A DNA stretch of 64,000 nt from Powellomyces hirtus (Eukaryota; Chytridiomycota; Chytridiomycetes; Spizellomycetales; Powellomycetaceae): assembly GCA_025526995.1 (NCBI GenBank), contig JAHLKG010000011.1, positions 620,001 through 684,000 on the forward strand, written 5' to 3'. Position numbers and translations under genes: made by a program. Of this stretch, positions 47,607 to 58,684 are shown piece by piece. The notes under the pieces were generated by a model. That model was given only the letters and a program-made list of their open reading frames with translations, was not told the DNA's origin and ran no database searches. Within the stretch, counting starts at the first letter, position 1. Every line of letters starts with the position of its first letter.

Positions 47607-47621
47607 GGGGGGGGGGGGGGG
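47607..47621. repeat. Poly-G tract (G15)
   Basis: An uninterrupted run of 15 G between the UBX gene and the repeat-bearing locus. It is prone to sequencing error and could form a G-quadruplex. Confidence 0.9.
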
Positions 47622-47724
47622 ATAACTATTTACTCAGACTCAGATCTACTCAGCTGGGCTGGCCTGCCATTCCCGTCAATCATGGAACGGACAATGAGAT
47701 CAAAGTTCCTGACGCTTGCCATGT

Positions 47725-47914
47725 CTCTCCAGTCGAAAATATCGTCGCTATCGGCTAAAAAGCGGGTATGGGTCTTTCAGATCCAGATCCGTCAGTGAAA
47801 AGTCGTAGATGGTGGCTCTCCAGTCGAAAATATCGTCGCTATCGGCTAAAAAGCGGGTATGGGTCTTTCAGATCCAGATCCGTCAGTGAAAAGTCGTAGA
47901 TGGTGGCTCTCCAG
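47725..47914. repeat. Perfect 91-bp tandem duplication
   Basis: Copy 1 is 47725-47815 and copy 2 is 47816-47906, identical, with 8 bp of a third copy (CTCTCCAG, 47907-47914). The unit is 91 bp, not a multiple of three, so it shifts any frame crossing it. Identity implies a recent event. Confidence 0.95.
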
Positions 47915-48411
47915 CATGCTTCCAATGGGTCACGCTTGAGATGTGTCTGATAGTGGTCGTACGCTTGATATGTGTCTGATAGTGGTCGTTGTGGGGTCTC
48001 AAAGTCTTCGAATAATCGCTTAGAGGCGATCGATTGCGCCTCAATGCTAGGTGTTTTGCCGCCGGGGCCTCTGTTCAGCGGGAGAGTGGGATTGAATGGT
48101 GGAGCAGCTCCTTTTATTGAAGTCCTTAAAAAGCCTTGGAGCTTGTATTTCGGTGACTGAGACGTGCGCAGTTTGTCTTGGCGATGAGTCAATGGTAAAT
48201 GAGATGCACGTGCCAGAGTTCTCTCATTGGCGACAATGGTCGATATGGACATGGGGTAAAATGGTCTCTTTCGCAACAAGCAACACCATGGAATATGCAA
48301 GCAGTACTCTGGAAAGGAAGTGTTCATATTCCTATTTTCCCAGTGAGGGGAAGCCTCATCCGCGCCATCACGCTCACACGCCGGCGTTCCATCCATGCCC
48401 GCCTGACACAT
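47839..48411 (-). CDS. Hypothetical protein ending in the 91-bp repeat (uncertain)
   Basis: A 190-codon open frame on the minus strand with no recognised domain. The likely coding core is KYKLQGFLRTSIKGAAPPFN onward to SDTYQAYDHYQTHLK. It stops inside copy 2 of the 91-bp repeat. An alternative splice (donor GTGACC at 47933, acceptor TTTTTAG at 47846 or at the equivalent site in copy 1) would continue as DSDDIFDW; from copy 1 it would then read about 30 more residues. Two 29-bp direct repeats inside the frame duplicate the YDHYQTH-like stretch. It may be a lineage-specific gene or chance. Confidence 0.3.
   Translation of the reverse strand: MCQAGMDGTPACERDGADEASPHWENRNMNTSFPEYCLHIPWCCLLRKRPFYPMSISTIVANERTLARASHLPLTHRQDKLRTSQSPKYKLQGFLRTSIKGAAPPFNPTLPLNRGPGGKTPSIEAQSIASKRLFEDFETPQRPLSDTYQAYDHYQTHLKRDPLEACWRATIYDFSLTDLDLKDPYPLFSR
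47932..47989. repeat. 29-bp tandem duplication (one mismatch)
   Basis: 47932-47960 and 47961-47989 are 28/29 identical (both begin ACGCTTGA), directly beside the 91-bp duplication. Together they mark a duplication-prone spot. Confidence 0.9.
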
Positions 48412-48690
48412 CGCTAAAAGGAAAGATAATGGGTATGGGATGGGGGAAAAGAGAAACTATAGATACAATGGTTCTAGAGAGGAGCGTGGATGTGTGGTTT
48501 GCTGGTGAAGCAATTTGAGGAAATTGTTTTTGGTAGTTGCTGTCTGCTGTTATGTTGATGGTGGATGGTGATGACGGGCATCTCGGTTTCGTTATTTGCC
48601 TACAACTGTTGGTAGTTGCGTTTGATGCGAGAAGTCGCCAATGTGGAAAGTTTGCTCACTTTTGATCGCGCCTGTCCTCAGGGTAATGAG

Positions 48691-50057
48691 TTATGGCGGC
48701 GAGAGAGCCGACTCGTCTCTCGGCATCTTGAGATCCTTGCCAAGAGTGTCGCGGACATCGTAGAGGAGCTTGTACGCATTCTTCAGAGTCGCTTCGGTAC
48801 ATCCAGCAATGGCCGCAATCTCCTTTGCGGATTTTTCGTCACCTGGTTTGGACATGCTGCTGACAAAGTAGAGGCAGCCTGCGACGATAGAGATGGGCGA
48901 TTTGCCGGCCAGCGTCCCAAGTGCTTGTGCTCGTTTCAGGACCTATTTGATTTTTCAAAGTATTGAAGTGATTTCCGTGATGACAAACAGGCATATTTTT
49001 TTTTCCCCAACTTTTTCTCTGCCAGTGTCATGCAGAAGGCTTACCTCGCTAGTTGCCCGCTTGACGTCCTGACCGACATCAAGCGCAGACGAGAAGCGAA
49101 TCACGTACGAGTCGAGCGAAATTTCTTTTGACGGTTTCTCGAGCAGAGGCATAAGAACCTTGTAGTTGCGTCCAATGTCCTTCTTCGAGACCTTTGTCAA
49201 CGCACAGATTTCTTTGAATGTACGGGTGGCGTTCTGCTCTCGACATCCAATGTAAATGCAAGCAGCAATGATGGAAATCGGGGATTTGCCACGGAGGACT
49301 TTCTGATCTTCGGCCTTTTTGTAGATTTGTTTCGCCGTGTCTGACGCAATCTTTGAGAGTCCGATGCGTTCACACATTGTTTGAATCTCCTTGAAGGCAG
49401 TCATGATGCTTTTCTCGCTTTTCTGGTTGGTCGCCTTGCCGTGGACACGGTTGAGGTCGCGCGCAGTGCCGCTGCCTCCATCTCGTTGAGAAATAATGGT
49501 CGAGTCGATGTGGTTCATGCCACCCAGTAGCGGGTCGCCCGCGGCTCCGACACGAGACGGGTCGTCTGTGTTATCGTCAGAGTTGGAGAACGTACGCCAT
49601 TCGGAGCGGGTATCAATGACTCGTGCGCCCAATACCAGACCTGCGCATTACCCATCGAGACCCGCGAAAGAAAGGAGGAAAACCAAAAACATGGTCGCAA
49701 AACGATTGCAACAATGTGACGTGAAGAGACAGCGCACCACAATTGATAGATGAATTGGACAGACAAACGGACAGACAACGCGAAACAGGAATGCAGAAAA
49801 AAGAACAAGCAGACGATAGAGGTTTAGAACACTGTAGGAACAATACACTCACGCAGGGGAGTGGGTCAACCAAAGGTCCCAGTATCCCTACCGCAGTTGC
49901 CACAGATATAGTCTCCGGCAGCAAAGTCCTCAACGACATTTGGCACGAGGTCGTTACAGTCTGTGCAGTGGAACCGGTCGTTGAGGTCTTTCTGGAAAAC
50001 CTTCTGGGGCGCGGGAGCGCCTGCGGGTGCGGCCTCGGGACTAGCCAGTTGAGTCAT
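48691..50057 (-). CDS. Transcription initiation factor TFIIB
   Basis: Three exons, complement(49892-50057, 49045-49640, 48691-48942), in phase, give 337 residues. The N-terminal zinc ribbon has CTDC (Cys31, Cys34) and CGNC (Cys52, Cys55); the splice after Cys-Gly restores CGLVLGARVIDTRSEWRTF, the B-reader start. Two cyclin folds follow: the first with KSPISIIAACIYIGCREQ, the second with LAGKSPISIVAGCLYF and ending in a helix-turn-helix (EIAAIAGCTEATLKNAYKLL). TFIIB bridges TBP-bound promoter DNA and RNA polymerase II. Length is typical (human 316, yeast 345). Confidence 0.95.
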
Positions 50058-51043
50058 GTTTCTGTATACTACTGCCTTCCTCTACTAGTGCTAGCTTGCA
50101 GAAAACGATTGATTCAACAAAGACAATGAACGAACGATCTAACGAACGAGCGAACGAACGCACACCAGAAAAAACTAGAGAGATTTCGGTGGATGTTGGT
50201 TAGAGTGAAAGGAAAGGGAGGCCGAACACTGTTATGAATAATCGCCGCGGTGGGGGAGGCGTCGCTGGTTGGATCCATCGGATGCAATGTACCACCGACA
50301 ATAGTGCTGAGTCGCAGTCTCATCGCCACTTTTGCTGTCCTCTTCAACCCCATATAAGCACAGGGAACTCTTTGAATCTCCCAGAGTTGCCTGCGGTAGA
50401 TTCACGGAAAGGCTCACGTTCGCCTCAAGCTCAACCAAGAAGCAAGCGGATCCGAAATAGAAGGCTCTGAAGAGGTTTACATGGGGCTTTGCCTCCGAAA
50501 ACCTCACGTTGTGGCGAGGGCACCATGGCGGGGACGTTGACGGCTGTTAGAGTGCACACTGTTGTGTATCAGGTAACAATTAGCAACCTACAGTGCGATC
50601 AAAGACAAGCGGAAGACGGGTGTGAATCTTGTTGACATGATTGTTATTGACACGCGCACGCGACCAACAACCATTTTGTGCGCAGCGAGTGAGGCGGGTT
50701 TGCGATACAAAATAATCACATCGATCAATCACTTTAATGCCACAAGTGTGCTGTTGTTACGAATACCCAGACTCAGGCAATGAACCGAGACAGACGCCCT
50801 TGTACAATGTCTGACATTGGGTGAGTCTCAAAGTGTCACGCACGTATTGGAGTGTGCCCACATGACCCGCCCCTTGTCCTATTACCGCGCAGCCACCCCT
50901 TGTGCCCTTCTCAAAGTCAAAACTCTGCGCATATAAAACAACGCTGCCAAGACCTGATCTCTCTGATTCTGACCAAAACCGCCTTATTCAACACTCATTT
51001 TCCACACTAGACTCAACACACGCTCGACCAGCACCAAGCTACA
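50058..51043. other. Divergent intergenic region, TFIIB and NDUFA4-like
   Basis: 986 bp. A GAAC-type simple repeat (about 50127-50160) lies near the TFIIB side and a TATAAAA at 50932-50938 lies 105 bp upstream of the NDUFA4-like ATG. No gene is seen. Confidence 0.5.
50932..50938 (+). promoter_or_regulatory. TATA box for the NDUFA4-like gene
   Basis: TATAAAA about 105 bp before the first ATG (51044) on the plus strand. Confidence 0.55.
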
Positions 51044-51487
51044 ATGAGGTACACATGAAGGATGCATGTCCAGACTATATTGGGGCCTGAACGCTGGAAA
51101 CAAAATCGCGGGAACGCCTGTCACTCACATCCCACTTACTACCAGAGTCTTTTCCCACCTCAAAGCCAACCCTCCGCTTGTCCTCTTGGCCGGAGCCGTT
51201 GGCTTCGGCCTTAGCGCGGCAGCTTTCATCGGAACGGTAAAGTCTCCCTGCCCCACTTTTGGGAAGGGCAAACCCACCTTTTTTCGCACAAAGCAAAGTC
51301 CTGATCCCGCCTTTCCTTTGAACAGCACATCCTCAAGAATGACCCGACCGTCGTGTTGCGCAGGAAGAAGGATGACCCATACCCGTGGATCCACGTCACT
51401 CCCGACCAGAACTTGAAGCTCTACAGCGTCAACAGGAAGTTTGAGAAAAGGGATGGACACCTGTCTTCCAAGGTCTACCAAGACTAG
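51044..51487 (+). CDS. NDUFA4/MLRQ-like mitochondrial respiratory subunit
   Basis: Preferred model: exons 51044-51048, 51146-51236 and 51326-51487, 85 residues, against 82 for human NDUFA4. The 5-nt first exon (ATGAG) spliced to A-GTC-TTT gives MRVFSHLKANPPLVLLAGAV, the expected short N-terminus before the single TM helix. The matrix/IMS part holds HILKNDPTVVLRRKKDDPYP and the family hallmark NLKLYSVNRKFEK. NDUFA4 proteins are now assigned to cytochrome c oxidase (complex IV). Alternative start: ATG 51066, unspliced, adding about 26 residues; then ATGs at 51044 and 51054 would be short upstream ORFs. Confidence 0.82.
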
Positions 51488-51911
51488 GTGAACACTGCCG
51501 AAAGACCGCAAGCGCCGTCTGGCTCCTGTCAAACCCCTCGCGTCTCGCTTGGCTTGCTCAAACGAATCCTTGATGCAAACATTTTACGCTTGTGATCTCA
51601 TGAATGAGAATTTGCCCTGTACATATAATTGGAAAATTACCATACCTTTGCACGTTGAGTTGATGCTGCCGAGGATTACCTCTTTATGGAAGCAGTTATT
51701 GTAATTTTTTATTCTGCCGCAATAGCAGACAGTCGTTCTCGCACCACGTTTGATGCGCGGTTGCGCGCTTGACCTGCTTACGCCCAACACTGAAGCAGCA
51801 GCTATGGCAACAAGATTGAATAGCAGCAGCGACTTTTGACAGGGACGCTTCAGTTTCCAAGAGATCGGCAGTGTCATTTCGGGCTCCGGCAAACTCACAT
51901 ATACCAACAGC
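51488..51911. other. Short intergenic region
   Basis: 424 bp between the NDUFA4-like gene and mS23, both on plus strand; 3' UTR and the mS23 promoter. No gene is seen. Confidence 0.4.
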
Positions 51912-53072
51912 ATGGCACCACCACTGCGCAACAACCCCTACACACTCTGTAAGAACATTGACCGGCTTGCTTCCGCGGGGCGGGTGCGAAACCGTCCCGC
52001 CTGGTACAAAGCCGTGTCCATGTACCCACCGGCCCGCTTTGTCCCCAAGGGCGTCAACCCTGTCGAAGTCGGCCAATTCCAACCCGTCACCATTGGATCA
52101 GCACATGCAACGTCGGCGATACAGCAACAACCAAAGGATCTGTACAAGCGCGGCAACCCGCGGACGTACCGCCCGCAATATGTCTCGAGCGTCCCGCTGA
52201 TCACTTACCCCGAAGACGAACTCCGCCAGGCGTTTTATAGATGGCACCCGTTGGAACTGCATCGGCCACGGACGTTGGTGGAGGATGAGAATACGTTGAG
52301 GCGGAAGGATTGGTCGACGATTTGGGGCGGGAAGCATGCGGACGGGACTCCGGCCAAAGTGCATGTCACGGGGGAGAGGTAAGCAAGCACTGCGGACTTC
52401 AAAGCTGTTAAGCAAGCACCGCAGACTTCAAGCTTTCGAGGTAGAGCCAACTTTTGCTTACCGATATTTGTCTATCTCCTGTCCCGCAGTGTTGTCCAAC
52501 ACACTCTTTACCTTATGCAACGCCCCGAAAAGCTCGGCGGTCCGTTGATCCGGCACGAAGCGTACCAAGAAGCTCTGCGGGCCTTCTACGCTGCCCGCGA
52601 ACAGCTCGACCAGGCCGCCCAAGTGCGGCGAGAGCAAATGCAACTCGCGGCCGAGACGGCGGCCAAGGAGGAGGAAGCGCAGCTGGCCATGGAGCAACTG
52701 GAGAAGGGCGAAGAGAGCATGGAAGCGGTGGATCTGCCGACCGAGCAGGATAAGGCTGATAAGCTTTACTGGGCCAAACGACCCAAGACGGCCCGCTTTG
52801 TGGAGTGGGAGAACGAGCAGTTGGCGGAAAGTGCGGAGTACGAGGAGGAACAGCGTGCTGCGTAAGTACTTGAGGAGTCTACAGTCTCTCTTCCCGTGTT
52901 CTCTGCATCTTTGGACTTGAAAAATTGATTCCCTGTGTTTGCTTTTTTTCTTCTCTCTCTCTCTTGACGCAATAGCCGAAGCATGCAGGAAGAGATGCGG
53001 AGAAGGATGGAACAATACGAGAAGCGAAACTTGGGCAGCGATATGGATGTGGACCCGTCTGCAGCGCCATAG
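51912..53072 (+). CDS. RSM25: Mitochondrial small ribosomal subunit protein mS23 (Rsm25)
   Basis: Three exons (51912-52378, 52490-52861, 52976-53072) give 311 residues. The N-terminus matches the mS23/Rsm25 pattern: a Leu-rich start then RNRPAWYKAVSMYPP. Next comes ITYPEDELRQAFYRWHPLEL and RPRTLVEDE. The second half is charged coiled coil (EALRAFYAAREQLDQAAQVR and later Glu-rich sequence). This is a small mitoribosomal subunit protein acting in mitochondrial translation. It is longer than yeast Rsm25 (264), mainly through the C-terminal helical tail. Confidence 0.85.
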
Positions 53073-53508
53073 GCTCTGTACACAGAGTTAATCCCTTCTT
53101 GCCATCCTTGTCATCCCCGTTTCAACACCACTGTATTTTATCTTCATTCAAATCATGCGATATATAATATATTACATTTGTTGTGTTCATGACGCCGTAA
53201 ACGATGCGTGCGGTGTTCTATAGAGGCGGGTAATGGCTGAACGTTTTGGAAGCACGGGCGCGGTGGTGTGAAAAGAAAAAACTGGTATGGTTTGGCGCGG
53301 GCGGGGTGGCGACAGAATGTCGGATGGAGATGGTGCTTGGTTTGTGCACTTGGATATGCGCAAACGGCATGTTCGTTTTGCAACAGTGCATAAAGCACAG
53401 CCTCCAGACGATAAAAAGGAGGTGAAGAGAGCGCGGATGGCGCTAGCGAATCTTCTCGGTATTCAATCCTTCTGGCGGTAGCGCCAGAGTCCTGAGCATG
53501 GCTTCCTC
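53073..53508. other. Convergent intergenic region
   Basis: 436 bp between mS23 and GatB stops; A/T-rich 3' flanks, no gene seen. Confidence 0.4.
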
Positions 53509-55491
53509 CTACTTGCTACTGAGCAACTTGTCTCTAAAAATGCCCGCCACAATGACGGGGTTCGATTTGCCCTTTGTCTGCTTCATGACCTCGCCCACAA
53601 AAAACTTGATCAGCCTGTCTTTGCCTCCTCGAACTCGCTCCGCCTGAAAGAAAAAAAAAACACAAGGAACATCAGAGCGCCGAACTCTCTCACTGTTAGA
53701 TCTTGTTTGTCGACTTACGATATCCGGGTGCTGCGCAATGAGACCATCGCACAGCTGTTCGAGCTCGTTCTGGTCATTGTTCTGCACCCATCCCTTTTCG
53801 GTTGCGATGGCGGTCGGGTCGCGGGCGTCGCCGTCGACCATCATGTGGAGGGCGTCTTTGGCTCTCAGTCCTAAAAGGAGTGTTTGTTTTTTTTGTGTTA
53901 AGCCATGAATGAACTGCTGGGAAGGCGAGATGGGATGACGCTTTTTCTTTTGGCATACCCGACAAACTACCGCTTTCGACCAGATCCAATAAGGTCCCGA
54001 GCCGATGTGGTTCAACGGGGGACTCTCTCAGACGCAGATTTCGCATCTTGAGCCAACCAAAGAGTTCTCCAATCACCCTGAAGGGAACAAAAGCATCAGT
54101 CTTTCACAAGCGCGGGTTTTCGGGATGATCTGCTACTGCGTCGCAGTTGATTGTAACCCCCATACCAGTTGGCCGCCTTCTTCCCGCTCCGCCTGTGGGC
54201 GACTTGCTCAAAGTACTCTACAGCGTCGGGCTCGTCCATCAGCACCTCGACCTGGTAGTGTGTCAGCGAGTACTCTGCCATTAGGCGATCGCGGCGCGTG
54301 TCGAGAGGTTCGGGCAGGGATTTGGCAACGTCGTCAATGTATGTCTGGTTGGGTAGATGTATGACGATTTAAGCGGACCGCAGTTGGAGTAACGAGGGGA
54401 TGCCGATTCGGTGCATCACCTGTGAAAGCAGAATTTGTGGGAGATCTGGTTCCGGCATGTATCTGGTTGAGGAGAGGCGCTTAGCATTCGCGAGCACCAG
54501 CGGGCCGCCCAAATGAAGAATCGAATGGTCCTTACCGGTAGTCTTGGGATTCTTCTTTACTGCGTAGCTTGAATGTGGTTCCACGATGGACGTCATATCC
54601 TCTCGTCTCCTGCGCAACCTGCTTGCCTGACTCCAGGACTTCGATTTGGCGGTCTATCTCATGCTCAATAGCTGATTTGATGGACGTGAACTTGACGAGA
54701 TGCTTAATCTCGGTGCGGGCGCCTAGCGGGCCGCCGGCCGGGCGTACCGAGACATTCACGTCGCACCGCCATGCACCTTCGTCCATCTCCGACGCCGAAA
54801 CGTTGATGTACCACAGCAACCGCTGCAGCTTTTTGAGAAACGTGACGGTTTCGGTGGATGATCGGAGGTCGGGTTCAGTTATGATTTCCAGGACCCCCAC
54901 GCCAGCGCGGTTCAAGTCCACCAGTGTCTGGCCCTCTGTCAGACCCTGCACGCTCTTGCCCGAATCCTGCTCAATCTGTATCTGCTGTATCTCGACCGTC
55001 TTGGCGTACGGCAACCCGTCCATCTTCCCGATTGCCAACTGTCCACCTCGCGCGATCGGTTCAAACAGCTGGGTGATCTGATACCCCTGCGGCAAGTCCC
55101 CGTAGAAGTAGTGTTTCCGATCAAACGAGGACCGCAGCTGCACGGTGCTTGAGAGCGCCAGCGCTGTCGTCACTCCGAGTCGGACGCATGCGCCATTCAA
55201 ACGCGGAAGTGTTCCGGGGAATGCGGCGTCGATGGTGGAGACATTGGTATTGGGTGAGGCGGAGGAGGAGGAGAGAGCGGAGGAGAAAAGTTTGGTCTGC
55301 GAGTTGAGTTGGGCGTGAACTTCGAGGCCTATGACTGGTTCCCATTTTTGACCCGACGGACCAACAATGTATAATGCGTCCGCTGGAGTTGACGGCTGGG
55401 TAGATGCTGCTCGAATAGGCAGTAGCCACGCCTTACAGCTGTGTATATGCGGCGGTCGTGGTTGGGAACCTCTAAACCCTCGGGACAGCAT
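53509..55491 (-). CDS. Glutamyl-tRNA(Gln) amidotransferase subunit B, mitochondrial (GatB/Pet112)
   Basis: Six exons, complement(54536-55491, 54420-54462, 54166-54344, 53959-54077, 53719-53870, 53509-53643), in phase, give 527 residues. After a presequence (MLSRGFRGSQPRPP...) the catalytic GatB_N domain shows EPVIGLEVHAQLNSQTKLFS, RKHYFYGDLPQGYQITQ, VDLNRAGVGVLEIITEPD, RCDVNVSVRP and YRYMPEPDLP. The C-terminal half is the helical tail plus a Yqey-like domain (GKSNPVIVAGIF near the end). GatB, with GatA and GatF or GatC, converts Glu-tRNA(Gln) to Gln-tRNA(Gln) in mitochondria. Exon 2 is only 43 nt. Confidence 0.94.
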
Positions 55492-56445
55492 GTTTTGGAA
55501 TTTGTGCAGAAATGGACAATGACAGGACGGGGTGAGGGGATAGCTGTGAGATTGACGACTGTTCATTTCGCCTTTTTCGGACAAATGGGATTGCAGGGCG
55601 CATGCCAACCCATTTCCGAGTGTTCCAATGGCGCCCTTTATATATGACAGTTATAATAGAGAGGGGCGATGTAAATGTCAGTTGATGCCCTGATGCGAGT
55701 TCTCGACCTCCGTTTTGCTCACAGAATGGACTTTTTCAATTCAAGCGTTCAGACAAAGCCAACCCGTAATTTAATACGCCCTATGAGTTTGGTCAAGCAG
55801 ATAGATATGGGGTCGTCAGTCTGATCCCCAACTGCACGTGACTGAGAGGGAGGGTAAATTGCAGTCGCCATAACGACAGTCACGAGTACTCACGTGTGGC
55901 CTGAATCTATCCTGATGATGATCTTTCGTTCAGTGGGGCGTCACGTGAGTCGGTTGCATCCGGAAGAATAAAGTGGAGAGAGAGAGCGAACTCTCTATTA
56001 ACACCCGGGTTCTTGCCGCCCACCAGCCATTCGCAACCCGCTTCGTTCGTTGCCCCCCTGTCGTGGACACACACTTCGGAACGCTGTGCCGACACTCACT
56101 CACTCACTTACCCCACCTCCCCCACATATATACCGGCGCCTAACAAGGTACAGTAAACCCGCCAGCACCTACGCATCCCATATGCTTCTCTTCCCCCCAG
56201 TACGTTTGCCAGTTGAAGAAGTGGGCTGTGGTTTGGCATATCTGCCGCTTGTACTGCCAGAATGCAAATCCGGCGCGTGAGAAGACAGTGGAACGACCGA
56301 CACCGTGGCCAAAAAAAAAAGGCGAAACCGTCTTGCCTAGTGCCTTCTTCTCTGGCTCCGTCTTAACCCCAGACAAAATATCACGCTGCAGCAATCGTCT
56401 AACAATTCTATTTTCCAATCACCGATTTCTGTAGCGGAGAAAATC
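55492..56445. other. Divergent intergenic region, GatB and CYT1
   Basis: 954 bp. It includes a short CACT repeat (about 56094-56107) and a pyrimidine-rich section. No gene is seen. Confidence 0.45.
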
Positions 56446-57731
56446 ATGTTCTCCAGGGCAGCATACACCACCGGCACCCGTGCCTTCCGGGCGCCGTCAT
56501 TTGCACAGGGCCGTATGGCCTCAACACAGGCCGGCCCCGGCCCCTTCGGTGCTGACCGAAAGGCCGCCATCGCCTGGTTCACCAAGGCCGCGGCCGGCTC
56601 CGCCATCCTCGGTTACGGAGTTTCCAACTACATTGCCACCGACGAGAGGATCGCTCCTCTGTCGAAAGCTCTTTCCGACTCGGTCAACGCTTTGCAAAAG
56701 AAGGCTGACGACCTCGGTCTGAAATTGCCTTTCACCGTTGCCCACGCCTTCTCCACCGCCGACCACGGTCTCCACCCCCCGCACTACCCTTGGGACCACT
56801 ACAAGCCATGGAAGACTTACGACCACGCCTCGTACGTAGATGCAGCTTTTGCAATTTATGTCTGCCATACTTGTGGTTGTTGCGGGCACTGATCAGAACC
56901 GTTTTCGCGTCGTTTTTAGCATTCGTCGTGGTTTCCAGGTCTACAAGGAGGTTTGCTCCGCCTGTCACTCTATGGAATACATTCACTACCGTAACCTGGT
57001 AGGAGTGTCTCACACCGAGGCTGAGGCCAAGGAACTCGCCGCCGAGTACGAATACAAGGATGGCCCGAACGATGTCGGTGAAATGTTTATGCGTCCCGGA
57101 AAGGTAGACATTCATTGTTTCTCGCGGACGATTCAAATATCGGTATGACTAACACTGAACGTGCGGAACATCAGCTCACCGACGCCATGCCTGCGCCATA
57201 CCCCAATGAGGAGGCTGCCCGTGCCGCTAACGGAGGTGCCTACCCGCCGGACTTGTCTTGCATTGTGCGTGCCCGTCACGGAGAGGAAGACTACATCTTC
57301 TCTCTTCTCCTCGGATACTGCGACCCTCCGGCCGGTGTGACTGTCCGTGAAGGTCTGCACTACAATCCTTACTTCCCCGGAGGTGCCATTGCCATGGCCA
57401 GGGCTTTGTATGATGAGGTTTGCGAGTACGACGACGGTACCCCCAACAACGCTTCCCAGCTGGCAAAGGATGTGACCACTTTCCTGTCGTGGGCGTCTTA
57501 CCCCGAGCACGATGAGCGTAAGAAGATGGGTCTGAAGACCCTCGCCATCAGCACCATGCTGCTGGGTCTCTCCGTGTGGTGGAAGAGGTTCAAGTGGAGC
57601 TACATCAAGTCCAGGAAGATCGTATACAAGCCTGGCAAGGTATGGTTTTGGATTTCTCGCTCGTCTATCTTCAATAGGGAACTCGTGGCTCACCGTTTCT
57701 CATGTAATTTCTTAAGTTCGACGAAGTCTAA
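56446..57731 (+). CDS. CYT1: Cytochrome c1, heme protein of complex III
   Basis: Four exons (56446-56831, 56920-57103, 57175-57639, 57717-57731) give 349 residues. The N-terminus is a bipartite mitochondrial presequence with an Ala-rich hydrophobic stretch ([17 protein letters not shown]). The heme site CSACH is at residues 141-145 ([12 protein letters not shown]). The axial Met lies in [14 protein letters not shown]. The C-terminal membrane anchor is [20 protein letters not shown]. The last exon is only 15 nt (Phe-Asp-Glu-Val-stop). Cytochrome c1 passes electrons from the Rieske protein to cytochrome c in the bc1 complex. Confidence 0.96.
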
Positions 57732-58684
57732 ATTTTCAATTATCCGCTGGCGACTCATGATGAACTGTGTGTAAAACCAACACGAATGGCCCCTGGAGTA
57801 CTTTCCTTAACCGAGATCGGTACACCCATTCCTCATAGATATACTCGCACCCCTTGCGGGCCTCACTTATTTGTATCGAATGGGTGCTATGGAAACGGAA
57901 GGCTTCTTTGCTGGAGGCGTAATTATATTCGATTTGCATTTGATCATTTCCTCCCAACGTGTCCCTGATTTTACGCGGATGTCCGGGAGTATTATTTTGC
58001 ATGGGCGATTTGCGTCCCGTCATGTCACCATCTGATCTACATCTACATGGCATCCCTTTGACCCCACCGTCGTCAGCACAAAGATAATCAATGAGGCGCC
58101 TGGCTTGGCCATTTGTGAACAAAACCCTTGGCACTGGAGCGACCTTGTTTGATTGGCTGCTGAACAGAGACTCGACTCCTCTACACGACGGGAACGCAAA
58201 CCGACCGGTGTGATTTTGAATAGCATTTTGATTATACAGCGCGCACTCCCAAGAAGGACAGGAATCCAGTGTGTATCAAATGTATACGGAAGACGGCGAA
58301 ATGTTTTTTATTTGCGAAATATCTGCACTACCATTCATGTTGGTCCCACGCTGGAGTGATTTATTACCATGTAATAACGTCTTCAAACCACATACTCTGC
58401 TTCTGCGCGGTGATCTAGGTCCCCGACGTTGTTCCCGCACTGTGCACACCCATTTGAGTTTATTTCTCTGTTGGCGAATAAGCTATTGCAATTCTCAGCC
58501 ATTTCTTAATTGCAAGGCACGGCCGTTTTTGACGAGCGCGTTCATTGCAATGGCGTAATCAGACGCCGAACCAGATTGACAGGTTTGGTTTCCCCCCCTT
58601 CCCAAAATCAGACGCGCAGAGACAACTCGTATACACCAAAGAACGAGAGACTTACATTCGTCTTCTCTCAACCACATACACACA
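57732..58684. other. Intergenic region, CEP131 promoter
   Basis: 953 bp between CYT1 and the CEP131 start, both on plus strand. Only short unsupported ORFs; no gene seen. Confidence 0.45.

Noticed and set aside
47607..47621. G15 tract as a functional quadruplex
   Set aside because: A homopolymer of this length can be slippage or assembly noise; no other G-runs nearby support a regulatory quadruplex.
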